Source of the DNA: Chrysoporthe austroafricana
Lineage: Eukaryota > Ascomycota > Sordariomycetes > Diaporthales > Cryphonectriaceae
Direction of reading: 5' to 3'
NCBI GenBank assembly: GCA_001051155.2
Contig: JYIP02000014.1
Span: forward strand, 219,182 to 283,181
Length of the DNA stretch: 64,000 bases
The notes under the pieces are model-generated. The model was not told where the DNA came from. It saw only the letters and a program-made list of their open reading frames with translations, and ran no database searches. Below are positions 10,901 through 22,846 of the stretch, one piece after another. Positions within the stretch are counted from its first letter, which is position 1. Every line of letters starts with the position of its first letter. Position numbers and translations under genes: made by a program.

Positions 10901-12178
10901 TGGCCAATATCATCGTTCTCGGTCCGTCCGCCGACGCGCATGATATTGGCGCCGGCAGCGCGACAGTAGATCAGCAGCTGGTCTAAGGCGTGGTTAGTCT
11001 GAGCGGAGATTACAATGGGTGGGTCACCAGGCTGGCGGTTCTGCAGCATGGCCTTGAGCGATTTTACGGAGGTGAACGTCTTGCCCGTTCCGGGAGGTCC
11101 TTGAACAATGGCGAGTTCCCTGGAGATGATGCGCTGCAAAGCCTCGAGCTGGGAGTCGTCCAGGGTAGTGTACGATTTTATCTCGTCGAGCTCGCCTGAT
11201 CCGATCTTGCACGCTCTAAAACGATCCTCGTTCTCTCGAAATATCTGTTGCTCAGCTGCCTTGTCGCCCTGGGCCTCCTGGAGCTGTTCGACGGTCAGGT
11301 GGTCTACGAGGGAGCTGAAGTCCAGCGTAGAGATGGAGCGGCAAGTGAGATCAGTCCTGTCAAGAGAGACGATGTACTTGTCGATGGGCGACCTGGACGG
11401 GACAATTAGAGATACTGAAGAATATCTGGCGGGGCGAGTGTATACACACCATTCTCTAGCAGCATGCTGTAAGCCCTTCAGGGCGTGCCTGACCGCTTCG
11501 TAGTAGCCGTTCCGAGACTCCACCATAACAAACTCCTGGTCAGGATTGATAACAGCTTGGTCGGCATTGGCCCAGAATATATCAATCACAGGGGGCTTTT
11601 GGTCGAGGCCGCCTTCGACTGGTCGTTGGGCAACGACCGCGACGCGGCAGTCGCTGCGAAAGTAATCATTCGAGAGAGCCACGATCTTGCCAGCCTGGAG
11701 ACGCTTGGACTGGCTCCACTTGATGCAAGCATTTGCCCGCTGCGTGGAAAAGGATACACGAGCCGCAGGTCCCATCTTTGCAAAGAGATAACCCTGGACG
11801 CGGACCTAATGTTGAGCCGTCAGCTTCATCCCAGGCAGATCACGATCACCTGAGCGCATGTACCTTTGTGTAGATACACGTGTTATCATCATCAGTCATG
11901 TTGGGCTGATCTCTAAGGGTCTTGATTGAGTATCGAAGGCCCTCGATGCCCTCAAAGCGCAGGATTTTGTACACGGCCTCGAGATACTCAGCCTTGGAAT
12001 TCCATTGGTGTTGCTTTGGGAACCAAGGCAGCTCCTCAGTGCTGGCACTGCCATCAAGCAGCTCTTCGGGCATAGGAACCTCTGGGAGCTGCTCCCAGTC
12101 AGCACCATCGCCGCCGCGAGTATCACCACGGACGTGACTGCCGATGATGGCAGCCGCCTCTGCAGCGTTGGATGGCAT
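7935..12178 (-). CDS. NF-X1-type zinc finger and superfamily 1 helicase protein
   Basis: Exons 12178-11864, 11805-9200 and 9138-7935 (minus strand) give 1374 residues; phases fit at both introns (58 and 61 nt). The product is an Upf1-like SF1 RNA/DNA helicase of the fungal NF-X1/ZNFX1-like group. Seen in order: N-terminal region with TKVRVQGYLFAKMGPAARV across the first splice; Walker A GPPGTGKT at about 341-348; motif II-like LLIEEAAE; LVLVGDHQQLPPS; RQRRMAPELR; SYQGEENEIVILSLVRS; and SRNRATVAISRARRG (motif VI). The C-terminal part has spaced Cys/His (CWEKCEGKLWCGHDC, CLEPCIKALPCGHKC, CSDPCQCAENC), as in NF-X1 fingers. A 57-nt stretch (11449-11393) starts GT, ends AG, keeps frame and has no stop, so it may be a further intron (1355 residues if removed). 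Confidence 0.88.
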
Positions 12179-14415
12179 CTTGATGGCTTCCTATACAGTG
12201 AGAAAGACAGAGGTTAGGCCTTGTCGACGACTGATGGGAGCGTGCTAGATGAAGAGATGGGAGGACGATCACACAGGTGGACGGCAGGGGAAGAATTCAC
12301 TGTAACGGTGATGGCGGAGAAGAGACAATGCTACATCGAGTTGTGGTCGTAACGAGAACTGAACGCGAGATTGATGGCGACGCTGGCGACGCAGTTGAGA
12401 AGCTAACGGGTGGAGGGTGATCACCACTAGTACTGATGATCGTGACGGTGACGGGAAATGGATGAAGGACAACAATACTGTGTGTGGAAAGAATCTGGTG
12501 TTAAGGTGGTGCAGGTGGCGGGCTGGTGGAAGCTCGAATCGTGTCGGGTTGATGCGTCAACGTGTTGTTTTGGCCGAGACAAACTCGAGGCTCACAGCGT
12601 GTTGGGAGGGGCGACCGTGGAGGAAGAGAATTTGGGTTTTAGCCTGGGTGCCAGGTGAGACTGGGGGAGGCAACGGACCAGCACCCAAGTACTCAGATGA
12701 CAGCAGGAGCCCTAGGAACCCAGTCTTCTGTCTGTGCTGCTGGACAATGGCAGGCAGCGTATTGTACCACCTTCACCACTGAGATCAATGCGATTGTGCC
12801 CAAGAAAATCTTGCAAGTAATCTAGTATGATGATTGTAGAAGCCCTGTTAGCTTCTAGGCCTACCTAGGGAGATCCAAGATTAGCACACTGTTGTATGGG
12901 TGTAGATGATAGCAGCTACTGCTCAGTGAGGAGTCAGACGTCCATAGACCAAGTCAGACCCGCACTTGAACAATGGATCAATCACAATAACGGCTTCGGA
13001 TCAGTAGAAATGGGATCGGAGAGAGATGGAGAAGGACGCAGAACATACCACTAGACAAGGCTCAGGAGGGGAAGGCGGAGAAGGTAGGGGAGGAGAAGGT
13101 AGGGGAGGAGGAGAAAGAAGGACGGGGACAACGACGAGGACGGGGACAACGACTAGGATAGGGACAACGACGAGGACAGGGACAACGACGAGGACAGGGA
13201 CAACGACGAGGACAGGGACGAGGATGAGGACGCCTAAGCCTTATGAACAGGAGGAACCTCACCCCTGTGATCAAATTGGTGCAGAGGGGGATGCGGGAGG
13301 CTTGTAAGCTCTTTTTAGGATCGTGAAGAAGGGATTTGGGGCGTGTTGGGGTGGTGATGAGGTTAAAAGTTAGAATAGCGAAGAACGCACCACCTGGCAG
13401 GCAAGGACATCCGGTGACAAGATGTCCTGGCAGGCCTGCGAGGTTGTCAAGGTGAAGGTGCTGGTGAATCAGGAACACCGGAGAAGAAGCCAACACGGTG
13501 CTGGAGGGTGCTGGAGGGACCGACTAGTGAATGCCGTGATGGAAGAGTGTGAGGAACATCCAGCTGCCAACGAGAAGGGCTGCTGCTAGAGATCAAGATA
13601 TGCAATGTGCGAAGGCACATCAGGAGCATGAGAGAGGGAAAAATGGGGAACCCTAGAGATTCCTAGATACGACCAAGGAAGGAGGATTCTGGACTTACCC
13701 AAAGGTTTTCAAAGCTAGCAAACTCCGGGGGAAGGCCAGAGAAGGCACCAGCCGATTCGCCCCAGCAGTGCAGCAAAGAGCCCCGGGGAGGGAAGGAGTT
13801 ATGCCCATGCTATCATATGTCGTCAGCGTTGTTTGTGACCAGAAACCTCGCGAAAAGTTTATGTTCGCCCAGCTTGTGGCAAACAATGGAACTACACAAA
13901 AAGGTTTGCCATGAGGCAAGCACCCACAAGCAAAGGCTTTGGAGCCGTGCGAGACCCCTCTAGAAACCCAAGCATTTTCACCCGCAAACATCGGACATGT
14001 TTGTCCCCGAGATGACACCAAATGGCCATGGAGACCATAACGATGGTAGATGGTAGATGGCAGTCATGCATAGATACGACACCCTGACAACGAGATTATG
14101 GGTGCCTTCACCAACACTGCCAACTGCCCCTCCTCTTCATGACGGCCACACCCGGCGAGAGTGCTGTAGACAGCCAACAAGAACTATCTTCATCACTTAA
14201 CGTCTGCTGCCACCAAGCGGACTCGAACGTTATTCCTAGCAAAACAGCAATTTACTAATGCTTTTGCCACAAAGACAACGAGTTCCCTAGGCTCCAGAGA
14301 AAGACCCACGCGATCATTCTTGTGATGAAACAAAGAAGACAGTGTGATAGAACATTTCTGACCCGCCTCGGAAGACTACCTACGTGAGCGGAAGACAGCA
14401 GGGACCTCCATCCAT
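12179..14415. other. Gene-poor intergenic region
   Basis: 2.2 kb between two minus-strand genes. It contains a G-rich tract near 13073-13120 and an 18-bp minisatellite (separate entry). Open frames of 60-145 codons here are made of repeat translations or lack motifs, and I do not support any as genes. Confidence 0.55.
13121..13230. repeat. 18-bp minisatellite, about six copies
   Basis: Units of the form GACGGGGACAACGACGAG / GACAGGGACAACGACGAG repeat head to tail with a few substitutions; the last unit is more diverged. The period of 18 keeps frames open on both strands, which explains the Thr-Gly-Thr and Pro-Arg-Arg-Cys pseudo-proteins seen there. Confidence 0.85.
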
Positions 14416-16260
14416 TCAGAGACTGTCCCAGGAAGTAGAAGACAGATGGTATCTGCCTGCCTCCCCCCCCTCCTCCTTTCTCTTTCCTGCCATGATGGAC
14501 TGGTTCTTGAAGCGTGATCCTAACTTCTTGTAGGCTGTGTGCGGGGCTGATAACTTAATTGCTGTCCATGATAAAATGAGATCCATCGTAAAGCAGTCCT
14601 GGGCTATTGTCCACGCCCTAGCGTGAATCGAGATTTGCTTAATGTCCTCCATCATGGTGAGCAAAAGAGCGACCTTGATCGATCGGCTCCTGATCTCTTG
14701 CCTTTCTCACCTCAGTGTCTGTGAAGGAAATAGGTGGGTCGACCTGCACCGGCCTCCACGTGAGCGTCCACATTAGCAGACGTGGGCCCTTCCAATCTCC
14801 TAGCAGGATCTCCCTCTTCCGACAGTAGGAGCACGAGTTCCTACATCCAGAGATGTGCGTCGAGCAGCTCGGACACACATCAGACCAGTGATACCTCAAG
14901 CCACGCCAGCTCATCTTCTGCGCGGGCCCTGGGTCGCAGACCAGGTGGGCCATCACCTCGTGGTTGTCCCTGATCATCCAGTGCCGCCAGCTCATGATCT
15001 CGAAGCGCCACGTTCGTGCCCACTTCACGATCTGCTCCATTTCGTCCTTCTTGTCCTCAGAAGTCTCAAAGGAGATGGTCAGCTTCTTGAGGTTGGCCAT
15101 GATGCGAAACATAGTGCCCAGACAATGCTTTTCAAAGGGTGGCTGCTCGCCCCCTTCCAGGGCGGCACGCATCTGCTCTCCCATGGCGCGTATGTCCGGG
15201 GCACTGAATCTTGCATGGTGCACGTCGATGGCAAGCGGCTTGTTATCCTCCCATCGGTCCCAATCGGTGCGCCGCAGGGTGAGATGGAGCTCTTGGAGGT
15301 TGTGGAACATCCGCCAAACAGGTTCCGTCGGGCCGTCACCGCTGGAGAGAAGGGATCGCAGGTGCCAATAGGAATCCGCGCTCTCCGGATTGTTGTCTAT
15401 AATCCAGTCGGACTGATGAGTATCATTGAACACTCTTACTAGCGTTTCCTATATGCTGCTTTTAGCTTATGCTGTACTCTCGAGAGCGGGCACAAGCGAC
15501 CCTGGCCAAGCTAGCAAGCACTCACAAGTTGATACATCTGCGCATACACGCGCATGGAGTGGACTCGCTGTAGATGAGGCCGTTCATAGTTCTTCCGGAG
15601 GCGTCTGGCGAATTGGGTGAAAGACTCACCGCCGCGAGGTTCCCGGCCCTGCCAGATAACAACCTCGTGGCTCCTTGCCAGGAACTTCGCCGCATCAAGG
15701 TAGATCCGCCGGCAGGTCAGAAGCAGGCTCTTTCCGGGGAAGACTTTCTTGCCGGCAACCTCTGGGCGATACCAGTCGAAACCCAGGGCCTGCAGTCTGC
15801 TATGTAGCACCAGCGCCGCAGCAGTCACGTCTTGTCCCTGCTGGGTGGGAGCTGCTGGGTGCGCATCCATACCCTCGGTCGCCCCAGCGAGAGGCTGGGC
15901 CTCGGTATCTGGCTCATCACAACCCCGCCCGTGATCGTAGCGGACGCAGAAATCGTGATCTCTGCGCTCGCCCGAGAGACTGTCGAGCTGAAGGCCCGCA
16001 ACGGTGCTTGCCGACAGTGCATAATCGAAAATCAGGTCTGTGATCTCCTGCGGGATGCGGCCGTTATAGAAGAGACTGTCCTGCTGAGGATTGATCGCAC
16101 TACCCGTTTGACCCCAGGACTTGACGCGCGTCTCCATCAGGCTTGGGAGGGATTTCTGCAGGGCATCATAGAACTGCACATGTGAGACGGGTGGCAAGTT
16201 CCGATGAAGGGGGAGCCCACGGCGCCTAGAGGCGCGCCTAGGAGGTGGGAGATGGTGCAT
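14416..16260 (-). CDS. Hypothetical F-box-like protein
   Basis: Three exons on the minus strand: 16260-15526, 15448-14711 and 14646-14416 (introns of 77 and 64 nt, both phase 0), 567 residues. The last exon is less certain: without the second intron the frame stops at 14639. Around residues 60-80, RIPQEITDLIFDYALSAS looks like the short F-box-type helix found at the start of many large fungal protein families; later LLLTCRRIYLDAAKFL matches the usual companion motif of these proteins (substrate-recognition subunits or DUF7730-like proteins). The rest is Trp/Arg/Glu-rich with a CPSCSTHISGCRNSCSYC cysteine group near residue 450. No experimental role is known to me. The intron 1 acceptor (CATATAG) was chosen because it alone keeps frame without a stop. 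Confidence 0.65.
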
Positions 16261-16802
16261 CCTGTGCGTGGAATCAAGCAGGCTCCTATGTGCGTTCCGG
16301 AGTTGCGCCGGGTGTCGAGAGCGCGTGGAGGATGGTTGATGGCCAGGGAATGATGTGGAAGACTGGAGGCGAGCGGCGAGCAGAGCCCAACGAAGGACGC
16401 GAGACGAAATGTCGGTCTCCTCTCGACAGCCTAGTCGCGGTGGCCCACCGTGGTGGTGTCACTGCTGCCTGGTAATAGTGCTATGCAGAAGCATGCGTCA
16501 TCTGACCCCCGAGCACCGATCCGTTGGACTGCAGCCATGTCTAGCCGGCAGCGCCTGGGAGAGTGATGCCCCAGATGTGTCGGTGGGCGTGGCGGGCACG
16601 TTGGCTACCACATGTTTGTTTGTTCGCCACGTCTTGATGATCATCTGCCCAGTCAAATCTCAGATCTCCACAAGTCCACGCCACAGGGGCGGCGACGAAG
16701 GGTTAGGGCCTGAAGCAGCGTAGCAGCCAGAGTCTGTGGTGTTGTTCCCGTGTGGCTAAGCACACTAGCAGAGTCACACCAAGATAGCCAGCATATCTGA
16801 TA
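16261..16802. other. Divergent intergenic region
   Basis: Lies between the minus-strand F-box-like gene and the plus-strand coiled-coil gene, so it should hold both promoters. No clear TATA element or gene was seen. It may contain an unresolved first exon of the plus-strand gene. Confidence 0.45.
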
Positions 16803-17867
16803 GTGTGGTCCAGGAAAGTGTCACCGACAGTCCCCCCCTCCAGGGGCGCAGCAGCCCACACCCAGGCTATACACCAGCTTGAGGTTTGGTCAAGACGCGA
16901 AGGAAAGGAGGTCTCATCTCGCCGCGCCCACAGGTACAATGTCAGACGCCTGGAGTGGAGGCCTGGCGCACTGTACGATCCGGGTGTTGACTATATACCA
17001 TATGAGGAGTTTAAGACCATGTACAAAACATCTGGATGGCCTGATAACTTTAATCCTCTCCACTTCGATCGGTTGTTGCAAGAACGCGAGGACGGGTACA
17101 GCTGCCCCGACTCCATGAACACCCCGCGAAGCTCGACAATGCCGACGGAGTTTCAAACAGCTAATCTGTTCTTGGACCGGTTCTACGATGTCATGGCCCG
17201 CGAAAGAACATTCATTGAGAGTCAGATCTTCATCGCTGACGCGAAATTCCGCCTGGCGCACGAGGAGCTCTCTGATCACGACCGGAGAAGTTTGGAAGTC
17301 AGCATTGAGACTTGGGAAGAAGAGCTTGAAAGTCCTCAGCTGCGCTGGAAAGATGATCAGGGCAAATTGCGGGCTGAGCTGGATTTCCGCAAGGGCGATC
17401 TCGAGGCGCTCCGGACAAGGACGGGAAGATATGCAGGGCCGGGGTGGGCTGGTGTGTCAGATGACGAACTAGCAAAGGTATATGAGGGCAGGCAAGAAGC
17501 TGAGGAGCTGCGAATTTCTGAGCTGGAAGCCAAGCTTGGGGATGTGAGTTTGAAGGCGAAGCGTAAGCGTCAATATCAAGAAGCAAAAACAGCCGCGGCT
17601 TCAGTTCCAGCCGAGGCGTGGCAAGCCATAAGTGCTGTGCACCATGTCAGAGGTGACGGCTGGAGCATCTTAGGTACTGGCAACCCGATTCTGGATGTCG
17701 AGAGGGTTATACAGAGGGACTTGAGTCTGGAAGAGATGAGCAGACAGATTCTTTACGCTTTCGACCAAAATGCTGGGCCCAGTGGGGCTAAAAGGAAGAC
17801 GTGGAAAAATGACGATGGGGTCGTGATGATGGCCGAGGCCCCAAGCTCAGTGACTTGTGTTGCATAG
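16803..17867 (+). CDS. Hypothetical coiled-coil protein, 5' end unresolved
   Basis: An open frame of 354 codons ends at 17867, but it opens with GTG and contains no ATG before 17019, so the true start is probably in an upstream exon. A possible acceptor (CCCACAG, ending 16933) precedes codons for YNVRRLEWRPGALYDPGVDY, where the sequence becomes protein-like. Downstream is a highly charged stretch (EVSIETWEEELESPQLRW, then GKLRAELDFRKGDLEALR) that should form a coiled coil, followed by another helix (RQEAEELRISELEAKLGDVS). No catalytic motif, signal peptide or membrane segment is visible. I do not recognise the family. It converges with the CorA-like gene, whose 3' end lies about 200 bases away. 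Confidence 0.55.
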   Translation: MWSRKVSPTVPPSRGAAAHTQAIHQLEVWSRREGKEVSSRRAHRYNVRRLEWRPGALYDPGVDYIPYEEFKTMYKTSGWPDNFNPLHFDRLLQEREDGYSCPDSMNTPRSSTMPTEFQTANLFLDRFYDVMARERTFIESQIFIADAKFRLAHEELSDHDRRSLEVSIETWEEELESPQLRWKDDQGKLRAELDFRKGDLEALRTRTGRYAGPGWAGVSDDELAKVYEGRQEAEELRISELEAKLGDVSLKAKRKRQYQEAKTAAASVPAEAWQAISAVHHVRGDGWSILGTGNPILDVERVIQRDLSLEEMSRQILYAFDQNAGPSGAKRKTWKNDDGVVMMAEAPSSVTCVA

Positions 17868-18076
17868 AAGAGGAAATGAGTCAGGGACGAAAGCAAAGAA
17901 CAGACGAAGCGCATGCAGTAGAGATCTCGCATACTCGAGATATATCATGAGAACGGTGAAGGTCACCAGCTCAATGTGCACATGGCTATACTCTTGTTCA
18001 AAGATTCACCAATTGATGCTCATAGGAAAGTCTTGTACTCGATATCGCGACCACCGTGCTACCAGCATGATCTCCG

Positions 18077-21000
18077 TCAGACTATGTCCGCAATACGTGT
18101 GCGCTTGGTGCCCATGTTGTTCAGATCCTGATACACAGCAAACATTCCAGTCTGCTGGTGGGCATGAGGAATCGTTAGTGCCGGCGTTATGCTGGGCGTG
18201 TCTGGCGAAATGGACGCAGGGTCGATGATGGCGGCTCTTCTCGTCGCCTGTCTTCTCTCTTGTGCATCCTTGGCCATCTGTTCCGAGCGGCGTCGGACCC
18301 ATTCCTGCTCCTTTTCCTTCTGCTTTGATCTCCCCATATACCTATCTTTCAGACCTGATATCGTCAAGTCTCCTGGTGCAAAGAGTCGGTACATGCCACA
18401 CTTGATGTAAACCCATCTGAAAAGGTCGCGGGACATCCTTCCGGGACTTCCGAAGGCAGTATAATAAGTGATTGCAACTATACCGAACGACATCGGGACT
18501 AGAATCTCCGTCAATACACGATCATGAGTAACCAGGCGAGGGTGCTCTTACACATCCACTTAAATTGTTCGCTCAATGTCATTGGGGCTGGTGGGCCAGA
18601 GATCTCCTTGTTGTTCATGCCAAAGACGCTTGATATGAATGACATGGGCAACTGGTGGTCGTATGATTATCAGTACAGAACGAATTAGGTTGGACCTTGA
18701 TTGACTTACAAAGACCACGGTGACGACCGTAAAAACCAGGAGGGTGACGTTTTGTCGCTGGGTATCCTCGCCCTGCTTCATCGACTGCCATGCCTGCACG
18801 ACGGTGACCTGCTGCTGTTTCAGAGATATCAGGTAGTCCAACTATAGTTTTTAGTCAATACGTCTCCTATGTCTCAACGGCCGTAATGGAAACGTACACT
18901 CGCAGAGATGTCATCAGCTGACCTGCGCATGTCCTCCAAATCCTCGACGTTGCCGTGTATTTCCGTGAACAACGGGTCAACGTCTGGAGTAGGCCTGCCC
19001 CCGGCGAGCTGCAGCATTGTCTTTTCGAACTTCTCGACCACGTCTTTCTGCTCTGTGGTGATCCGCAGCATGATATCCAGATCTCGAACAATGCTCTTGA
19101 TCTGTCCCTGCAGCTCACCTTCTTTGCCGATGTCAAGGAAGGGTACAATGAGGTCGCTAAGACCGTTGTCTACATCGGTATGGGCAAGTCTCGAGAATAT
19201 TCTGGCCCATTCCCAGTATTGCTCGGCACCAAAAGAATGCTTGCTCGCCTATAGTTTCGATCTTCGTTAGTTGTTAGTGTTGTACGCAGCTGGTACCAAT
19301 GTTCCTTACCACATCTCGAATGGCTTCCCTGAATATCTGCATCACACCTATCTGGCCATCCCGTGACTGGAATTGGAATGGTCAGCCACAGTGTGAGTAT
19401 ATTCGAGCTGCCGCGAGCGCGAACAGTCGGGATACGTTATATGCCCACCTTGACTGCATTCAAGGATGCGCGTGATATTAGTGCTTCACTAAGAATGACC
19501 AGCGCCACGTCGAATACCGTCTTGTTATGTCCTTTACCTGTCTTCATGAACGCATCTCGGATGCTTTTATGTATCCCTGGCACATTGTTGTGGCCGGTTA
19601 GGTCCCCCTGGTCAGGAAAGCATGTGATGATTGTCTGTTCGTCCAGAATCCACATCCATAGTTGGTCGATCATCATGACACGAGGTACCTTCCGGACTCT
19701 ATCCCGCCACTCCTTTGTGAACGGGTCGACAGAATGGAAGTCCAGCTGCTTCGGACGAGTTGCACGGTGAACGACTTGATCTCTAGCGCTGGCATGCCAT
19801 GACAGACTCAGCGTCCACTCATTTGTCTGCTCCAGTGTGCGCCGTGGATGAAGTGGAGGGTCCTCGTGTAAATACTTTTGAATCAATCTCTTTTCCCGGT
19901 AGGTGGACATAGCTTCGTATAGTATGGCTGCATCGAAGAGCACTTGGCCGATCTCTGTTCCTGCAATAACTCGGTTGTTGTCATCAGTGCTAAAGATTGA
20001 CCAGAGCGGGACTTTTCCAAACCGGCCATGACGTTTCATAATATTTGCAAATACCCCGGTCGCAGTCCTCTTCGGCGGTGTTGGGATCCTGCTGGTCGCG
20101 GGTCTGATCTGGGGAGGGCTGGCCGCACGGTTCTCAAGACGCCACGCTGTGTTTGGTCTTCGGCTCTGCGCGTTGAGAAGTTGCAGGCCCCGATGTCTCA
20201 CCCTCCTCATTCCAGCTAACTGGTGTTCTTGCTGTAGTTTCTCCTTCCTTTGTCTCTCGGTTTCCTTGTGGACCGCTTGCGAAATCTTCGCTTGGTGACG
20301 TGCCGTGTCCCAGTGCAGGTAAGGCATCTACAGGCCCTTGGTAAGTTGACGAACCTCAGGTGGCAAGACAAAGATTTATCTCACAAATAAAGCGATACTA
20401 TTGTGTCCTCTTCCAGGGACTTGTTTTTGTCAGTTGAAAGATTTGCAGCAGTGCATGAAGTGCATACCTGTCGACGCAGATACAGCTTCACACATTGGCC
20501 GTAGGTATTTGCCAGTCACAGTCGATGCTTGCTGTTGGCTTTTCCAATACTTCTGTTCTAGAATTGAACGAGTGTGTGCAATGTTCCCTAGCCCGAGATC
20601 TTCGGTAGAAGCCGCTGGGTGATTGATATCATTGACTTGCGTGGAAGAAGTAACGGGCTTGTTCCTCAAGTATCGAGTGATGGCCAGCTGGGGATGTCGA
20701 CGTAGTGGTCAATTTCTCCGTAAGTGCAAGATACAGGATCAGTGGCTCAAATGACGAAATCGGGATATACATACTTCGGCCCACTGATAAATCTCATGTC
20801 AATGCCCCGGTTCCGCTGGTACTGGCCATATTACTTACATGCATGTTATTTGCAGGGAAATGGAAATAGCTAATAGTGCCTTGCGGCCCGTCCAGTGGAC
20901 TCTCCTCTTCTCTGCCATAGACGAGGTCGTCAACCGAAATCCTATAGCTTGGGAATTGCTCCTGGAATCTAGGGTCCACGATGTCGCGGACCGGCCTGCC

Positions 21001-21450
21001 ATTTCTGAAGCGGATCAAGTAGGCATTGGTGTCGATGTCTGGATTATATTCACCACTACGCGTCGGAGTGTTCACCTCCCTTTGTGCAATGCCGTTTGTA
21101 GCAAAATGCGTAGTTCGTAATTCTCGGACCCGCTTGATGCCCTCCTGAAAGTCTTTTGTGCCTCTCCATTTGTTAAGACTGCCCGTCAAGTTCTGTACTA
21201 GACTGCGGCCCTCGCCCAAATCGTTGAAGAGAGCGTTGCGAAGGTATTGGATTCGCTGAAGCTTTGCCTCGATTTGTTTTGCTTGGCAGGTGTTGAGGGA
21301 GGCGAGATACTCTTCGCGTTGGAAGAATTGCTCGCATCCCAGATAGTGTAGGAGGAAATCTCGAGGTTTATGGCGCTCAGCACTTAGACAAGATGGAATT
21401 ATGTCATGATCTTCCAGGCGGAGAAGGATATCCACGAAATCGGCTGACAT
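18077..21450 (-). CDS. CorA-like Mg2+ transporter family membrane protein
   Basis: Ten exons (minus strand): 21450-20839, 20783-20775, 20687-20468, 20419-20385, 20327-19449, 19366-19310, 19248-18898, 18841-18710, 18651-18552 and 18498-18077. All phases agree and give 938 residues. The C-terminal part is CorA-like: a long helical segment (GELQGQIKSIVRDLDIMLRI onward), a first membrane helix (NVTLLVFTVVTVVFV) and LPMSFISSVFGMNN, which holds the diagnostic GMN motif at about 776-778, then a second membrane helix (FPMSFGIVAITYYTAF). CorA proteins form pentameric divalent-cation channels. The N-terminal 500 residues (SAERHKPRDFLLHYLG, FMPYLHWDT) recall a fungal subgroup whose substrate is unknown to me. 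Introns are 48-87 nt. The 9-nt second exon (Trp-Ala-Glu) is inferred from splice signals and should be confirmed by cDNA. Confidence 0.82.
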
Positions 21451-22846
21451 GAGGTGCGAAATATGAAACAAATATAGCGAGATAACAAGATTGGTCGAAT
21501 GTCTATTCGTCCAGTAAAGAAAAGTTGAAAGGTCTGGGAGAACCCAGCGAACCAGGCCGTTCGCGAATCCATTCCAGCAAGTATAGATGTATCCAAGCTA
21601 TCGACAGCTAGGGTGGTGGCTGGTGGGTCTCGACCAAACGTCAGCTTACGGTCACGAGACTCACGTTTTACAAGCGGCTGAATCAGGACCGCCAGTCCAT
21701 CGGCAGGTACACTCGACGAACGAATCCAAGACTTAAGATGGATCTGCGTCCGGCCAGCATGTAGCACGACGAAATAGGTTGTACTATATGGCTAGATTTA
21801 ACAAGACTTTGTCGTTTGATTGCTAGTGCGGTCAAACGTTAGTTCTTGGGCAATAATTGACGAACTTTAGCTCGCGTAGTTCTCCAAGTGAGGAGACGAT
21901 CGAGCGGCCTTAGCCAGCACAACCGGCAAATTTGCTTAATCTCCCACCATTTGGACAAGCATAGGATTTCTGTTCTGGAATTCAGCCGTACCCCCGACTT
22001 GAAGTCTCTGGTAAATGTGAACCTAGAGAAGTACGAAGACGATTAAATACATTCGACAAATGGCACCGCTATGTGACATGTGTCTAAGGAGAGTGACAGC
22101 ACCCGAGACATCCAGGTTGACAAATATTACTACTAGCGCAGCCCATGCGTGACGTGTACAGGCGATCGTTTAGACGCAAGACACCGAGGCGGGATATCAG
22201 GGCACACAGCCTTCAGTCGACCACGCGCCGTACCTGGGGCCGGAATTCGAATTACATCACTAGCTAGAAATCAGATACAGTAGTCAGTTTGAGTTCACTG
22301 AGTAAGCGAAATGAGATATTCATCAGGCGCTAAGTGGATTTCTTAACGGTGGATCCGACGACGTTGGAGTGCCTAGAGGTCCGTTTTACGGTAGATCATT
22401 TCCACGGTTTTCCATGTCTTATATCTAAGTCAGTATCGGTACACCACTTCACGGTTCGTAAAATCTCATCAGTCATACAGGAAGGATCTTGGCCGTTTCG
22501 TCCAGACTTTGTGTCTCTCGGATATGGATAATCAAGTCGCCATTGGATAAAGTGTGCAATTTTGTCTTAATTTCTCGCATGCCTAGCAATAGCGCAGAAC
22601 ACAGAAATGAAAACTTAAAATTGAATCTTGATGGATGAAGCGGCACATGAGTGATTGGAAAATCTGAGTCTGGACCTTGGATTGATAGGCTAATCATCTA
22701 GGGGTAGAATATTTCGTGCTCCGTCCTTGACTTGTCCTACGAGGGTTAGTACGTAATTATCTCATTGCAGAAGATTGTGGCAACTTACCTTCTAGATAGT
22801 TTCTGATTTGATCGTAATTTTTACAGACTAATTTCATATCAGATTT
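21451..22846. other. AT-rich intergenic region
   Basis: No gene supported. Open frames are under 125 codons and lack motifs. This marks the change from the GC-richer left part of the window to AT-richer sequence. Confidence 0.5.

Noticed and set aside
13121..13230. Repeat resembling a CRISPR array
   Set aside because: Units are contiguous with no spacers and lie in a eukaryotic genome; it is a minisatellite.
13062..13496. Minus-strand frame rich in Pro-Arg-Arg-Cys
   Set aside because: It is the translation of the 18-bp minisatellite; no domain or conserved end was seen.
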